This document shows positions 44,585 through 53,965 of a stretch of DNA of 64,000 bases, piece after piece. The translations under genes and the position numbers were made by a program. How positions within the stretch are numbered: position 1 is the stretch's first letter; each line of letters begins with the position of its first letter. The notes under the pieces were generated by a model that saw nothing but the letters and a program-made list of their open reading frames with translations, was not told the origin of the DNA and did no database searches. The stretch comes from Aquisalimonas sp. 2447 (GTDB taxonomy: Bacteria > Pseudomonadota > Gammaproteobacteria > Nitrococcales > Aquisalimonadaceae). Location: the NCBI RefSeq assembly GCF_012044895.1, contig NZ_CP050695.1, positions 1,456,501-1,520,500 on the forward strand. The letters run 5' to 3'.

Positions 44585-45766
44585 TTGAGCAAGTCCCTCG
44601 CGAACCGGGTTCAGCGCGTCAAACCCTCACCCACCCTCGCCGTGACGGCCAGGGCCGCGGAAATGCGCGCGGCCGGTCACGACATCATCGGCCTGGGCGC
44701 CGGGGAGCCTGATTTCGACACGCCGGAGCATATCAAAGAGGCTGCCATCGAGGCGATTCGCGCCGGCAAGACCAAGTATACGCCCGTGGACGGTACGCCC
44801 GAGCTCAAACAGGCGATCCAGCAGAAATTCGCCAACCAGAACGGGCTGGACTACGAACTGAACCAGATCCTGGTCTCTGCCGGCGCCAAGCACAGCATCT
44901 ACAACGTGATGCAGGCGGTGCTGAACCCGGACGACGAGGTGGTGATCCCGATCCCTTACTGGGTGTCGTACCCGGACATGGCTCTGCTGGCGGACGCCGT
45001 TCCGGAAAGAATTCAGGCTACCAAGGAACAGCGTTTCAAGATTACACCGGAGCAACTGGCAGCCACACTCACTAGTAAGACCCGGCTGGTGATCCTGAAC
45101 AGCCCCTCCAACCCCACCGGCGTGGCCTACACCCGGGTGGAACTGGAGGCGCTGGGTAAAGTTCTCGAGGACTACCCGCGTGTACTCGTGCTCACGGACG
45201 ACATTTACGAGCACATCCTCTGGGCGGACGAGCCGTTCACCAACATCGTCAACGCCTGTCCGTCGCTGAAGGACCGCACCATCGTCATCAACGGCGTCTC
45301 CAAGGGCTACTCCATGACCGGTTGGCGCATCGGCTACGCAGCCGGTCCGGCGGACGTCATCGGCGCCATGAAGAAGATCCAGTCCCAGAGCACGTCGAAC
45401 CCCTGCTCCATCGCCCAGGCCGCCTCGGTGGCCGCGCTCACGGGCGACCAGGGCTGCATCGCGCCCATGCTCAAGGCGTTCAAGGAACGCCACGATTTCG
45501 TGGTCAAGGCCCTGAACGACATCAAGGGCATCGAGGCCATCGAGGGCGACGGCACCTTCTACACCTTCCCCAGTGTGCAGGGCGCCATCAAGAACCTTGG
45601 CGTGAGGAACGACATGGAGCTGGCCGAGCACCTGATCAATGAGGCCAACGTGGCGTTGGTTCCCGGCTCCGCCTTCGGCCTGGACGGCTATGCCCGCATC
45701 TCCTTCGCCACCAGCATGGAGAACCTGGAGAAGGCGATGGAGCGGCTGGCGAAAGCGCTGGGATAG
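44585..45766 (+). CDS. aspC: Pyridoxal-phosphate aspartate-type aminotransferase
   Basis: 393-residue class I aminotransferase. Substrate loop GLGAGEPDFDTPEHI, NSPSNPTG, and Schiff-base lysine motif NGVSKGYSMTGWRIGYAAGP around residue 240 are intact. It likely converts aspartate and 2-oxoglutarate to oxaloacetate and glutamate, possibly with other substrates. The start is TTG at 44585 with GGAGG a few bases upstream. A housekeeping gene is unusual among the accessory genes here; IS66 sits directly upstream and may have removed or replaced its promoter. Confidence 0.9.
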   Translation: MSKSLANRVQRVKPSPTLAVTARAAEMRAAGHDIIGLGAGEPDFDTPEHIKEAAIEAIRAGKTKYTPVDGTPELKQAIQQKFANQNGLDYELNQILVSAGAKHSIYNVMQAVLNPDDEVVIPIPYWVSYPDMALLADAVPERIQATKEQRFKITPEQLAATLTSKTRLVILNSPSNPTGVAYTRVELEALGKVLEDYPRVLVLTDDIYEHILWADEPFTNIVNACPSLKDRTIVINGVSKGYSMTGWRIGYAAGPADVIGAMKKIQSQSTSNPCSIAQAASVAALTGDQGCIAPMLKAFKERHDFVVKALNDIKGIEAIEGDGTFYTFPSVQGAIKNLGVRNDMELAEHLINEANVALVPGSAFGLDGYARISFATSMENLEKAMERLAKALG

Positions 45767-45784
45767 GGTGCAAATTCCGCCGTG

Positions 45785-45812
45785 CCTCAGAGACGTGGAC
45801 GTGTCTCTGAGG
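45785..45812 (+). terminator. Hairpin after the aminotransferase gene
   Basis: CCTCAGAGAC and GTCTCTGAGG form a perfect 10-bp stem with an eight-base loop, 19 bases after the aspC stop. No T-run follows, so it is a terminator-like hairpin at best. Confidence 0.5.
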
Positions 45813-45829
45813 CCACTAGTTAATGACCT

Positions 45830-45860
45830 GGTCATGGGCACGAACTGTGTACCCATGACC
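45830..45860. repeat. Inverted repeat between aspC and the mobilisation genes
   Basis: GGTCATGGG (45830-45838) and CCCATGACC (45852-45860) are perfect 9-bp arms separated by 13 bases. It could be an operator, a hairpin ending the convergent mob transcript, or part of a transfer origin. Confidence 0.4.
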
Positions 45861-45916
45861 GGTATTGTGGACTGAACGAAAGTTCCCGCCGGAGATCAGG
45901 GAAACCGCGCTCGGAT

Positions 45917-46321
45917 CTACTGGCCGTCAGGCTTATTCGCATCCTGCCACGCGTTAACCGGGTACAGCCGTGTGCCCCCGCATACCGACTCGATGAGCTG
46001 TCGCCGAGCCCGAGAGATTTCCCGAGGGTTAGTCGGCTCCAGAATCGTGTTCTGAACGGTTGTGTACCCATTGAGGTTGGTCACGGGAAGGTCGAAGAGC
46101 TGACGGTCTTCTTCGCGCACAAGGTCCCGGTTCAGACCACGCAGGATTTTCTTCTCCTCTGACTTATCCCTCTCCATTATCTGCTCCATGAACTTACCGA
46201 GCACGAGTCTTCGCCTGTGAGTAACGCGATCTCGTTCCTTGCGCATCTCCTGTGACTTCTGCTGTTGCCGCTGCTTGAGTTGTTGCAGGTCCTTCTCCAG
46301 GTTTTCCAGCTTCTTGCTCAT
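45917..46321 (-). CDS. Mobilisation accessory-type coiled-coil protein
   Basis: 134 residues, with a charged coiled coil over residues ~1-75 (LENLEKDLQQLKQRQQQKSQEMRKERDRV) followed by a short C-terminal domain. No family is recognised firmly. It is divergent from the MobA/MobL relaxase gene with 247 bases between, where MobC-like accessory proteins often sit. Assigned role is inference from position and composition. Confidence 0.55.
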   Translation of the reverse strand: MSKKLENLEKDLQQLKQRQQQKSQEMRKERDRVTHRRRLVLGKFMEQIMERDKSEEKKILRGLNRDLVREEDRQLFDLPVTNLNGYTTVQNTILEPTNPREISRARRQLIESVCGGTRLYPVNAWQDANKPDGQ

Positions 46322-46386
46322 GGTATTGACCTCTTCTTGTGTCTGAACTGGCTACCTATGAGATCGCATTGGCGCTCCGTTCCAAA

Positions 46387-46524
46387 TGCCTTTTGTGCAC
46401 TTCAGACGTTTTCCGCCATGGCATGGGAGGTTCGCGCCTTCTCTCCAAATGCACATCGCAAAAGGCACTGGTTATCGGTCCGTCTCGTGCCAGCTTGAAG
46501 GCAATTGGCGTTGCAGCGCACTTA
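46387..46524. other. Candidate transfer origin (oriT) in the mob intergenic region
   Basis: The intergenic region holds an inverted repeat, TGCCTTTTG (46387-46395) and CAAAAGGCA (46459-46467), and on the minus strand TAAGTGCGC (46516-46524), which matches the start of the RSF1010/R1162-type nic core. The neighbouring relaxase is of the matching MobA/MobL (MOBQ) type. The 9-base match is short, so this is only a candidate. Confidence 0.35.
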
Positions 46525-46568
46525 GGAGTGGGCCGCCAAAAGGGTTGCGCATCACTAGGGGTCTTCGC

Positions 46569-47627
46569 ATGGCGATCTATCATTTTCACGTTCGGCCGAT
46601 ACAGAGATCTTCGGGACAGTCGGCTGTTGCCGCTGCTGCCTACCGTTCGGGCTCACGATTCCAGTGTCCGTTGACTGGTCGCGGCAACGACTATCGCGGC
46701 AGAACCGACGTGGATCACACCGAACTGATTGGCTGGAAGCGGAGTAGAGAGGCGCTCTGGGTGACGGCGGAAACCTCGGAGCGTCGGAGAGACTCCACGA
46801 CCGCCCGGGAGTATGAAATCGCTCTCCCCGTAGAGCTTGATCGGAGAGGCTCGATTCGGCTGGCGCGACGGTTTGCGGACTGGCTTCGGATGCGCTACGA
46901 GGTGGCTGTCGATCTGTGCATCCACGCGCTTGAATCGGGGAATCCTCATGCTCATCTCATGACAACCACAAGAGCGTCGAACGGATGGGATCTCGGTGAC
47001 AAGGCGGCGCGAGAGTGGAGCGGCTCGAAGCGCAAGAGACACGGTCTGCCGAACCGTCGACGTGAGTTCCGGCAAGCTCGCATGGTCTGGGGTCAGATGG
47101 TGAACGCTGCGCTCGAAAAAGCGAAAGTTTCTGCCAGAGTCGATTATCGAAGCTACGCCGAGGTGTACGACGGTTTGGCCGTAGCGCCTATACCCACGAT
47201 CCATCTCGGTTCAGCCACGGTCAGGAAAGAGCAGGGTGGCGTACGCACGGAGCGGGGTGACCTCAACCGAATCATCGACGAGATCCGGAGGTTGGATGAG
47301 CAGATCAGGCTCGTTCGTGCCGAGATACGGGCGGAGGTGGCGAATGACGAAGAAGAGTGCATTGACACGGGAATTGTCCATGAAGATCTGGAGGCCGGCA
47401 GACCCGACACGTCCGACGATACCGTGACACCGGATCAGTACCTTTCACCGGACCCGGATAGAGGGTTTGATGAGGGTCTCGAAGACTGGGATGACGACCT
47501 GCAAGACGCCTTGGATGCACACGACCCTAGCGAGTACGAGGGTCCGGAGTCATACCACGAAAGCTGGGGTGAGAATCACGAGGATCTGGATCACCAAGAT
47601 GGTGATGACTGGCCAGATCCCGAGTGA
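46569..47627 (+). CDS. mobA: MobA/MobL-family relaxase (MOBQ type)
   Basis: 352 residues. Motif I: YHFHVRPIQRSSGQSAVAAAAYRSG; motif III with the metal-binding histidines: CIHALESGNPHAHLM. The catalytic tyrosine is probably Tyr in the N-terminal YHF or AAYRSG segment. The C-terminal ~100 residues are strongly acidic and repetitive (DPDRGFDEGLEDWDDDLQDA), and no primase domain follows. It nicks oriT to start conjugative mobilisation. No type IV secretion genes are present, so the element would need a helper. Confidence 0.88.
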   Translation: MAIYHFHVRPIQRSSGQSAVAAAAYRSGSRFQCPLTGRGNDYRGRTDVDHTELIGWKRSREALWVTAETSERRRDSTTAREYEIALPVELDRRGSIRLARRFADWLRMRYEVAVDLCIHALESGNPHAHLMTTTRASNGWDLGDKAAREWSGSKRKRHGLPNRRREFRQARMVWGQMVNAALEKAKVSARVDYRSYAEVYDGLAVAPIPTIHLGSATVRKEQGGVRTERGDLNRIIDEIRRLDEQIRLVRAEIRAEVANDEEECIDTGIVHEDLEAGRPDTSDDTVTPDQYLSPDPDRGFDEGLEDWDDDLQDALDAHDPSEYEGPESYHESWGENHEDLDHQDGDDWPDPE

Positions 47628-47778
47628 GGTGAAGCTGTCGGTGCAGGGGGTTCGGGATGGCCGTAACCAGTCTACGAACCTGGCCTGTTGGGAAATTCCA
47701 ATTGCGTGCGGCGTTGACTCCCCGGGAGGCCGGCACCGAGACTCAGATCCAACCGATCCACTGGAAAAGCTAATAGTG

Positions 47779-48378
47779 ATGGGCGTGTTGAAAATCGGCG
47801 AAAAGGACCGGGACGGTCGCCAGAAGCGCATTGAGCACACGGGCAACTACCTGCGGGCAAGCCGCACTGGTGGCGTGTCTCTGCGGGCTCACACGAAGGT
47901 CTCGGGTGTGAACGTCACCGGTAACACCAGCCATGGCGTGCGTGTGTCGACGCGGCTGGCAAAGAACACCCAGGTGGCCTTCCAGAACGGGCGCTTCATC
48001 CTCCGCGGACGGTACGGGTCCGATGCCGCCAAGCTGAACCTGTCAAAGTCGGGTGCGCCGGTATCCACCAAGACGCCGGTCGGGGCCTTCAATTGGGTCC
48101 GACCCGGACGCTCTTCGTTCAAGATGGCCGGCGTGCAAGTGCGCGGCCATAAGGCCGCCTACATGCAGGCAGCCTATCTCCTCTTTGCCATGGTGGCAGC
48201 ACTCATCAGTGTTGTGGTCCAAGCCGTCGGGCTTGTCTTTCGCGGAGTGGGGTGTGGCGTCCAGGCGATTGTGGCCCGGAGGGAGCAGGCCCGGCAGGAC
48301 CGGGAACGACTGAGGCTTACGGCCTCCGATGTAGCCGGGGAGGGCGAGAGCATCCTCCAGGCCCACGGCGTCTCGTAG
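47779..48378 (+). CDS. Hypothetical protein with DUF4236-like repeats and C-terminal membrane helix
   Basis: About 199 residues from ATG 47779 (a GTG at 47776 is also possible). Basic and beta-rich N-terminal part with KLNLSKSGAPVSTKTPVGAF, similar to the LNLSKSG pattern of DUF4236, then a hydrophobic helix (AAYLLFAMVAALISVVVQAVGLVF) and a charged tail. It lies directly after the relaxase gene. Function unknown. Confidence 0.6.
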   Translation: MGVLKIGEKDRDGRQKRIEHTGNYLRASRTGGVSLRAHTKVSGVNVTGNTSHGVRVSTRLAKNTQVAFQNGRFILRGRYGSDAAKLNLSKSGAPVSTKTPVGAFNWVRPGRSSFKMAGVQVRGHKAAYMQAAYLLFAMVAALISVVVQAVGLVFRGVGCGVQAIVARREQARQDRERLRLTASDVAGEGESILQAHGVS

Positions 48379-48445
48379 CCTTCCCCCATGCGTAGACACC
48401 ACGTTCCTGGAGCCTTCTGGCAGACTGTAGAGCCAGGAGGTAGTG

Positions 48446-48611
48446 ATGAGAAAGTCCCGATTCAGCGAGTCCGAGATCGTCGCCATCCTGAAGGAAGCCG
48501 ACGCCGGCATGGCGGTGAAAGACGTGTGCCGCAAGCACGGCATCAGCCAGGCGACCTACTACAACTGGAAATCACGCTACGGTGGCAATGAGGCCTCGGA
48601 TCTCAAGGGCA
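48446..48611 (+). mobile_element. IS3-family OrfA 5' fragment fused in frame to the downstream gene
   Basis: Encodes MRKSRFSESEIVAILKEADAGM then KDVCRKHGISQATYYNWKSRYGG, the N-terminal helix-turn-helix of IS3-family (IS407-like) OrfA. Similarity ends at SDLK, after which the sequence is that of the GHKL ATPase gene. GGAGG at 48436 is the OrfA ribosome site. No OrfB or right end is present, so it is a truncated IS. Confidence 0.8.
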
Positions 48612-51600
48612 TGTACGACGCGGTCGAAGAACATCCGAGGGGTGTTCGTGCTGAGACCGGCTCCGATACGGCACCGGCCGATGAACTGGAGAGGCATGTT
48701 CGTTCTTTACTCGAGCATGCCGTGGATGCCCACAAGCGCAACTTGAAGGTTTATCAAAGCCTTCGGAACCTAGACGAGGTCATAGGCACCGAATACGGTG
48801 ATCGGGTTCTCTATGAGTTGATTCAGAACGCGCACGACGCGCACCGTTCCGGTAACGACGGCCGGATTGCGATCGAGCTCGCCATCCGTTCGGAAAGCGA
48901 AGGCGTACTTTACGTCGCAAATGGTGGGAAAGGCTTCCGCTGGGAAGACGTGGAGGCGATCCGCAACCTGGCCACCAGCGCCAAGGAGGTCGGTGAAGGC
49001 ATCGGCAATAAGGGTCTCGGCTTCAGGAGCATCGAAGCGCTAACCGACGACGTGCACATTTACTCGCGCAACGGCGCCTCTCGGAGCGGCGGGTTCGACG
49101 GCTACTGCTTCCGCTTCGCAGAGGTCAGCGAGATAGAGGACATCCTTCACTCCACCGGCGTCGATGCACCAACGAGCGCTGCCGTCGCGAAAACTATTCC
49201 GCGGTATCTCGTCCCTCGCCCGCTGGAGGACCACCCTAACGAAATCGCCGCATATGCTCGACGCGGCTACATGACGGTTATCGCCGCCCCGCTGCGGACG
49301 CCGGAGGCGGTTACGTTGGCAAGCAGGCAGGTGGAAGCGCTCGCCCACTTGGATGCGCCGCTCCTGCTGTTCCTCGACCGCATCGCAGAGATCCGGATCG
49401 ATATCGAAAGACCGGACCATAGACCGTATCGACGACGTCTGTCCCGGCGCCAGACGGAGGTTGGCGATGTTCCTTCGCTTCCCAGTACAACAATGTACGA
49501 AGTCGATGTTGGCGAGGGCTGCCGCTTCCTGGTTGTCCGGCGGGAGGTAGATAGACAGCGGATTCTGGAGGCCGTTGGGAGAAGCATCTCGACCGCGCCT
49601 CAACTCCAGCGGTGGCTAAACTGGAAGGGCGCGCCGGTTGTATCTGTAGCAGTCGGTATGTCCACTACAACGGTTACGAAAGGCCGCCTCTACAACTTCC
49701 TGCCCATGGGTGAAGAAGCTGATTCCCCGTTTCTCGGCTACCTCGATGCCCCATTCTTTGCAGATATCGACCGACGCGACGCGGATCTGGAGCTCCCCCT
49801 AAACGAAACTCTGATGGAAGCGGCAGCAGAGACATGCGCCGCAGCGGCACTCTCAATCGTCGAGCGGGATATGGCCATCCCTGCGCGAGCCGTATTCGAC
49901 CTATTCGCTTGGAGTGGAGAACAGGCGGGAAAGCTCAATACTGCGCTAAATGAGGCGGGCAGTTCCCTGCAGGAGGCCACCGTCATTCCGGCCATTGTGG
50001 AAAGAGGGCAAAGGGCCTGGTCCTGCCTGTCCGAGATCAGAATCTGGCCGGAAGGCACGTTCTCCGTCCTCAAGGACAGAACAGTCGCCAAGTACGTCGG
50101 CGCGCAATTGGTCTCGGAAGATTTGGATAGCAAGCGAATCGAACGCCTGAAGGCGGTCGCGAGCCGCGGTGTCTATCGGTTGACGCCTTCAGAAGCTCAG
50201 CTGGCTGAATGGTCCGAAGCGTTCGCCCGATCTTTGCTCGAACGCAAAGCGGCGCCGCGCACTTGGTCACGTTTCTACGACGACCTTCCGCGCGTGTTCG
50301 AAACCGCGAACGCGCCGCTGGAAGCGCTGGACGGGAAAGCCATCCTCTATGACCGATCGGGTAAGTTGCGACGCGCCGGAGGTATCGATGATGAGAAACG
50401 GACCGGCGTTTTTGTTCGAGGTGACGTCTCGAAGGGTAAGCGAAAGAAAGCAGGCGTCCCCCTGCCGCCCGCGACGCTGGCACGTCGCTACCGGTTTCTC
50501 TACGAGCGGATCAGCCTTCGACGGGAGACGCTGGAGGCATTCACCGCAGCCAATCTAGTGCGCGAGTACGACCCGGTAGAAGCGCTGGCAGGCTTAAAGT
50601 CGGCCTTGGGGCGAGAGGCAAACGACAAGCGTCGCCAAGAGGCGCTTGCGTGGGCATTCCAAGTGTGGCGTGCGGGATCAGGGGTGCGGCTGGAGGAAGA
50701 GCTGCAGAAGGCAGGCCTTTATGTGCCAACGCTTTCGGGTTGGCACCCGGCGGGTGAGTGCGCTTTCTCGTCCTCATGGACGTCGGTCGGAAGAGTCCTT
50801 GAGAACTACCTGATCGAGGCCGCAGACGACTCGCCGGACTGCCGGCGAGTACGCGATCGGCTGTTGGTCGGACAGCAAAATTGGCCGGTTTCGGTGCAAG
50901 ATGCGAAGCGGCATTGGACCAGATTCCTGGAGCTTATCGGTGTTGTCGACGGATTTAGGCCGGTGCCCGCGCGGCTTGTATGTAAGGGCTCGCCTTCGAA
51001 CTTGTGGGATTACGTCCTGCAAAGCGGCAAAGCCGCTGAAGGTCTGGACAAGGACTGGTGCGCAGAGGTAGCGCACGTCTCTTTCAAATATCCGTATACC
51101 GAATACCGGATGAAAGGCGAGGCTTGGCGATTACCGGGGCAGATTGAACACGATGCCCTGCCGGAAGGCGCCCGAGAGTCCATGTGCATGCTCATCTTTG
51201 AGCACCTGAAAGCGCACGGGACTGAATACTTCCAGTTCGAGGTCGGCCGCTTCGAGCGCAACGAGCGCGACTGGGATCGACGGAAACTGCCGACGCCTTT
51301 GGCATCCTTCCTGCGTTCGAAGCCATGGATTGCCGCAGTCTCCCAGGAAGGGCTTTTTTTCAGGAGCCCCAAGGAATGTTGGGGCTCGCGGGTCCGCCGC
51401 CGCGGCCCACCGCGGTTCATCGACCGTGTGCCCGAAGCGCTAGTCGATCTGTCGGAGGGGGAAGGCCTTTCGGAGTTGGCCTTCGGTGACGCGTTGTGCC
51501 TGCGGGATTGGCACAGTCAGGCAACGGCCGTTGAGCGGCTGCGGGACTTGGCGGATGTCGCCGTGGGACTCTCCTCCAATGATCGCCCGACCTTCCGAAA

Positions 51601-53944
51601 CGAATATCGGCGTGCGTGGCAGGAGGTGGTGGAGACAGGTAACTTACTGCCTGCGGACTTAAGCCTGATCGTGACGCGCTGGGGACAGCTTGAAGCGCTG
51701 ACCGGCGAGTCCGATACACCTGCAGCGGTCATCGTTACAGAGGACGCGCAAAGCTTCGAGGCACGCATTCTGTCCTCGGCTGGTCAGGCGGTCCTAGAGG
51801 TGGGACCGGCCGCGACCGAGCGGGTTGCTGAGTTGTTGGAGGTGACAGGTGCCTTTGTCCCGCGACGCCTCGACGGCATCGGCGTGAAACTGCTCGTCGA
51901 CGGCGCGCCCTTCGCCCCGCGTGCGAGCGACCCGTTACTGACTTCTCTGGGATTGGAATGGCTCCCCGAGGTCATCGTTATAGGGCATGAGCTCCGAGGT
52001 GAGCGCCTGGAGCGCGGCATCCAAAGCACGACTGTCGATAGACGGGCGCGGACAATACGGGTCCGGCATTGCGAGGCCATGAAGCTCGTTGTGGATGACG
52101 ACGAGGTATCGACGAATGAAGAGTTGCGCTGGTACGCGTTCGAGCACGAGGACTTCCCCACTCTCATCCTGAACGAGGATCTGGTCGTTAACTGGCGCTC
52201 GCTCGCCCGCACTCTGTCGGGCGGCATTTCCCGTCTGATCGACGGCAGGCTTCGCTCTCTCGAGCCGCTCCTGCTGCGGCTGGCGTTCGATCGGTCGTCC
52301 GATAGATTGGAGGCGCCGGACGATGAAGCACTGGCAAGCGCGCTTGAGTGCGATGTGCGGACGATCCTGGACCTTCGCGCCGCGCTGCGAACAGACCTGG
52401 AGCACATCCTGCACCTGCTGATACCGGTCGTCGGCTACTATGGCGACCCCCACCTCGCGCGCCAGTTTTTGAGTGACGTCGACCGCGCCGGCAACCGGTT
52501 CGACGCGCGCGAGTGGCTGGAGCTGCATCTGGCCGGGAAGGAATACGCGCCCGATGAGCTGATCGATGCCTGCGAACAGTCGGCGAACCGCACCGAACTG
52601 CGCGGCAGGCTGGACCTGGACTATGCGACGTTCAACCGTGTTCTGTTGGATCTGGGCGAAGCGCCTTTGTCCAACGAGGCGGAGTTGCGGCAACTGTACG
52701 ACGCTTATCTCGGACGTATGCGGCCGGCGATCATCGACCGGCTAAGACGCCATCACGCGGCCGACTTCCGCGCCGGCCGCGATCTTGCCGCGTACGTGGA
52801 GCGAAAGAATCTGGCCTTCCTTGCGTTCGACACGAACTGGATTTTGACGCGGGAGACGCTGGAGATGGAGGCCGTGGAGGCACACGTATCCGACCTTCTG
52901 GCGGAAGCGCTGGGGGAAGACGTTGCGGTTGAGTTGCCGGCATACAGGCGAGTGGTCGACGCGAACCGCAAAGCCGTACGCGAGTTTGCGATGGAAGCAG
53001 CGCCGGTTATCGGCGTTTGGTGCCAGAGAAACGACAGGCCGCTGCCGGAACCCTGGCAGCAGGGTGACGCACAGACCGTTGCCAGGCATCTCGAAAACAG
53101 CGGGCTTCTCGATTTCGAGTGGATTGGCTCCGAGGACATTCCGGGCCTTTGCAGGCGTGCCGGCTGCTGGCCAGATGGCATGCCCGAGACCCTCGACGGC
53201 GAGACTCTCGGGCTCACCAGGGACGACGTTAAGGTAGAAGAAAAGCGTCGAGAGCGTGAACGACAACAAAGGGAGATCGAGCGACGTAGCATCTTGTTCG
53301 CGGGGACTTCACTGGACACGGGCGATGCGAAGTTCGCCGAGAACCTCCAGGAATTGGCTGCCGGCTTCCTAGAGAACGACGAGACTTGGTTCGAGCGGAG
53401 CCGGCAGCGGACCCGCCTCGTGGCGTTCGACAACCCGGACCAGCCGAGCGGCGGTGCAGGCGCTGTGGGAGCGGGTGGTGGGGCGCGCAGGCGCGAACGA
53501 CAGCTGACGGATACACAACGGCAAGCGATGGGCCTGACCGGGGAGTGGCTCGCCTATCAGTTCCTGTGCCGACGCCACAGCGAATATGTCGATGAAAGTT
53601 GCTGGGTCTCGGAGAACCGCGCGTACTTCTTCGGTGGCGATGGGGGCAATGACGCGGCGGGCTACGATTTCCGGGTGATGACGCCCCAGGCCGAATGGCT
53701 CTATGAGGTCAAGTCATCCCTTGAGGACAGCGGGGAATTCGAGCTCACTGCAAATGAGTTACGGGTCGCCGGTGGCGCGTCGAAGGACGGACGTCGGCGC
53801 TACCGCATCCTTTACGTCCCGTACGTCTTCTCGCCGGACCGATGGTACGTCCTCCAACTTCCAAATCCGATGGGTGAAGCCACCCGCAATCGATTCACTA
53901 CGGTGGGGCGAGGCTCTGTCCGTCTGCGATTCGAACGTAGATAG
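48446..53944 (+). CDS. Large GHKL (HSP90/sacsin-like) ATPase with C-terminal DUF3883 nuclease-like domain, IS3 OrfA leader
   Basis: 1832 residues as one open frame. Residues 1-~55 are the IS3 OrfA piece. A GHKL ATPase domain follows at ~100-250 (ELIQNAHDAH N-box, YVANGGKGF, GIGNKGLGFRS). The middle ~1300 residues are unrecognised. The C-terminal DUF3883 domain (from LTGEWLAYQFLC) includes GYDFRVM and WLYEVKSSL, a PD-(D/E)XK-like pair. Such ATPase-DUF3883 proteins are common in defence islands. Alternative internal ATG at 48612 would give a protein without the OrfA head, but with a weaker ribosome site. Confidence 0.82.
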   Translation: MRKSRFSESEIVAILKEADAGMAVKDVCRKHGISQATYYNWKSRYGGNEASDLKGMYDAVEEHPRGVRAETGSDTAPADELERHVRSLLEHAVDAHKRNLKVYQSLRNLDEVIGTEYGDRVLYELIQNAHDAHRSGNDGRIAIELAIRSESEGVLYVANGGKGFRWEDVEAIRNLATSAKEVGEGIGNKGLGFRSIEALTDDVHIYSRNGASRSGGFDGYCFRFAEVSEIEDILHSTGVDAPTSAAVAKTIPRYLVPRPLEDHPNEIAAYARRGYMTVIAAPLRTPEAVTLASRQVEALAHLDAPLLLFLDRIAEIRIDIERPDHRPYRRRLSRRQTEVGDVPSLPSTTMYEVDVGEGCRFLVVRREVDRQRILEAVGRSISTAPQLQRWLNWKGAPVVSVAVGMSTTTVTKGRLYNFLPMGEEADSPFLGYLDAPFFADIDRRDADLELPLNETLMEAAAETCAAAALSIVERDMAIPARAVFDLFAWSGEQAGKLNTALNEAGSSLQEATVIPAIVERGQRAWSCLSEIRIWPEGTFSVLKDRTVAKYVGAQLVSEDLDSKRIERLKAVASRGVYRLTPSEAQLAEWSEAFARSLLERKAAPRTWSRFYDDLPRVFETANAPLEALDGKAILYDRSGKLRRAGGIDDEKRTGVFVRGDVSKGKRKKAGVPLPPATLARRYRFLYERISLRRETLEAFTAANLVREYDPVEALAGLKSALGREANDKRRQEALAWAFQVWRAGSGVRLEEELQKAGLYVPTLSGWHPAGECAFSSSWTSVGRVLENYLIEAADDSPDCRRVRDRLLVGQQNWPVSVQDAKRHWTRFLELIGVVDGFRPVPARLVCKGSPSNLWDYVLQSGKAAEGLDKDWCAEVAHVSFKYPYTEYRMKGEAWRLPGQIEHDALPEGARESMCMLIFEHLKAHGTEYFQFEVGRFERNERDWDRRKLPTPLASFLRSKPWIAAVSQEGLFFRSPKECWGSRVRRRGPPRFIDRVPEALVDLSEGEGLSELAFGDALCLRDWHSQATAVERLRDLADVAVGLSSNDRPTFRNEYRRAWQEVVETGNLLPADLSLIVTRWGQLEALTGESDTPAAVIVTEDAQSFEARILSSAGQAVLEVGPAATERVAELLEVTGAFVPRRLDGIGVKLLVDGAPFAPRASDPLLTSLGLEWLPEVIVIGHELRGERLERGIQSTTVDRRARTIRVRHCEAMKLVVDDDEVSTNEELRWYAFEHEDFPTLILNEDLVVNWRSLARTLSGGISRLIDGRLRSLEPLLLRLAFDRSSDRLEAPDDEALASALECDVRTILDLRAALRTDLEHILHLLIPVVGYYGDPHLARQFLSDVDRAGNRFDAREWLELHLAGKEYAPDELIDACEQSANRTELRGRLDLDYATFNRVLLDLGEAPLSNEAELRQLYDAYLGRMRPAIIDRLRRHHAADFRAGRDLAAYVERKNLAFLAFDTNWILTRETLEMEAVEAHVSDLLAEALGEDVAVELPAYRRVVDANRKAVREFAMEAAPVIGVWCQRNDRPLPEPWQQGDAQTVARHLENSGLLDFEWIGSEDIPGLCRRAGCWPDGMPETLDGETLGLTRDDVKVEEKRRERERQQREIERRSILFAGTSLDTGDAKFAENLQELAAGFLENDETWFERSRQRTRLVAFDNPDQPSGGAGAVGAGGGARRRERQLTDTQRQAMGLTGEWLAYQFLCRRHSEYVDESCWVSENRAYFFGGDGGNDAAGYDFRVMTPQAEWLYEVKSSLEDSGEFELTANELRVAGGASKDGRRRYRILYVPYVFSPDRWYVLQLPNPMGEATRNRFTTVGRGSVRLRFERR

Positions 53945-53965
53945 GGAAATCCAGTCTCGATCCGC

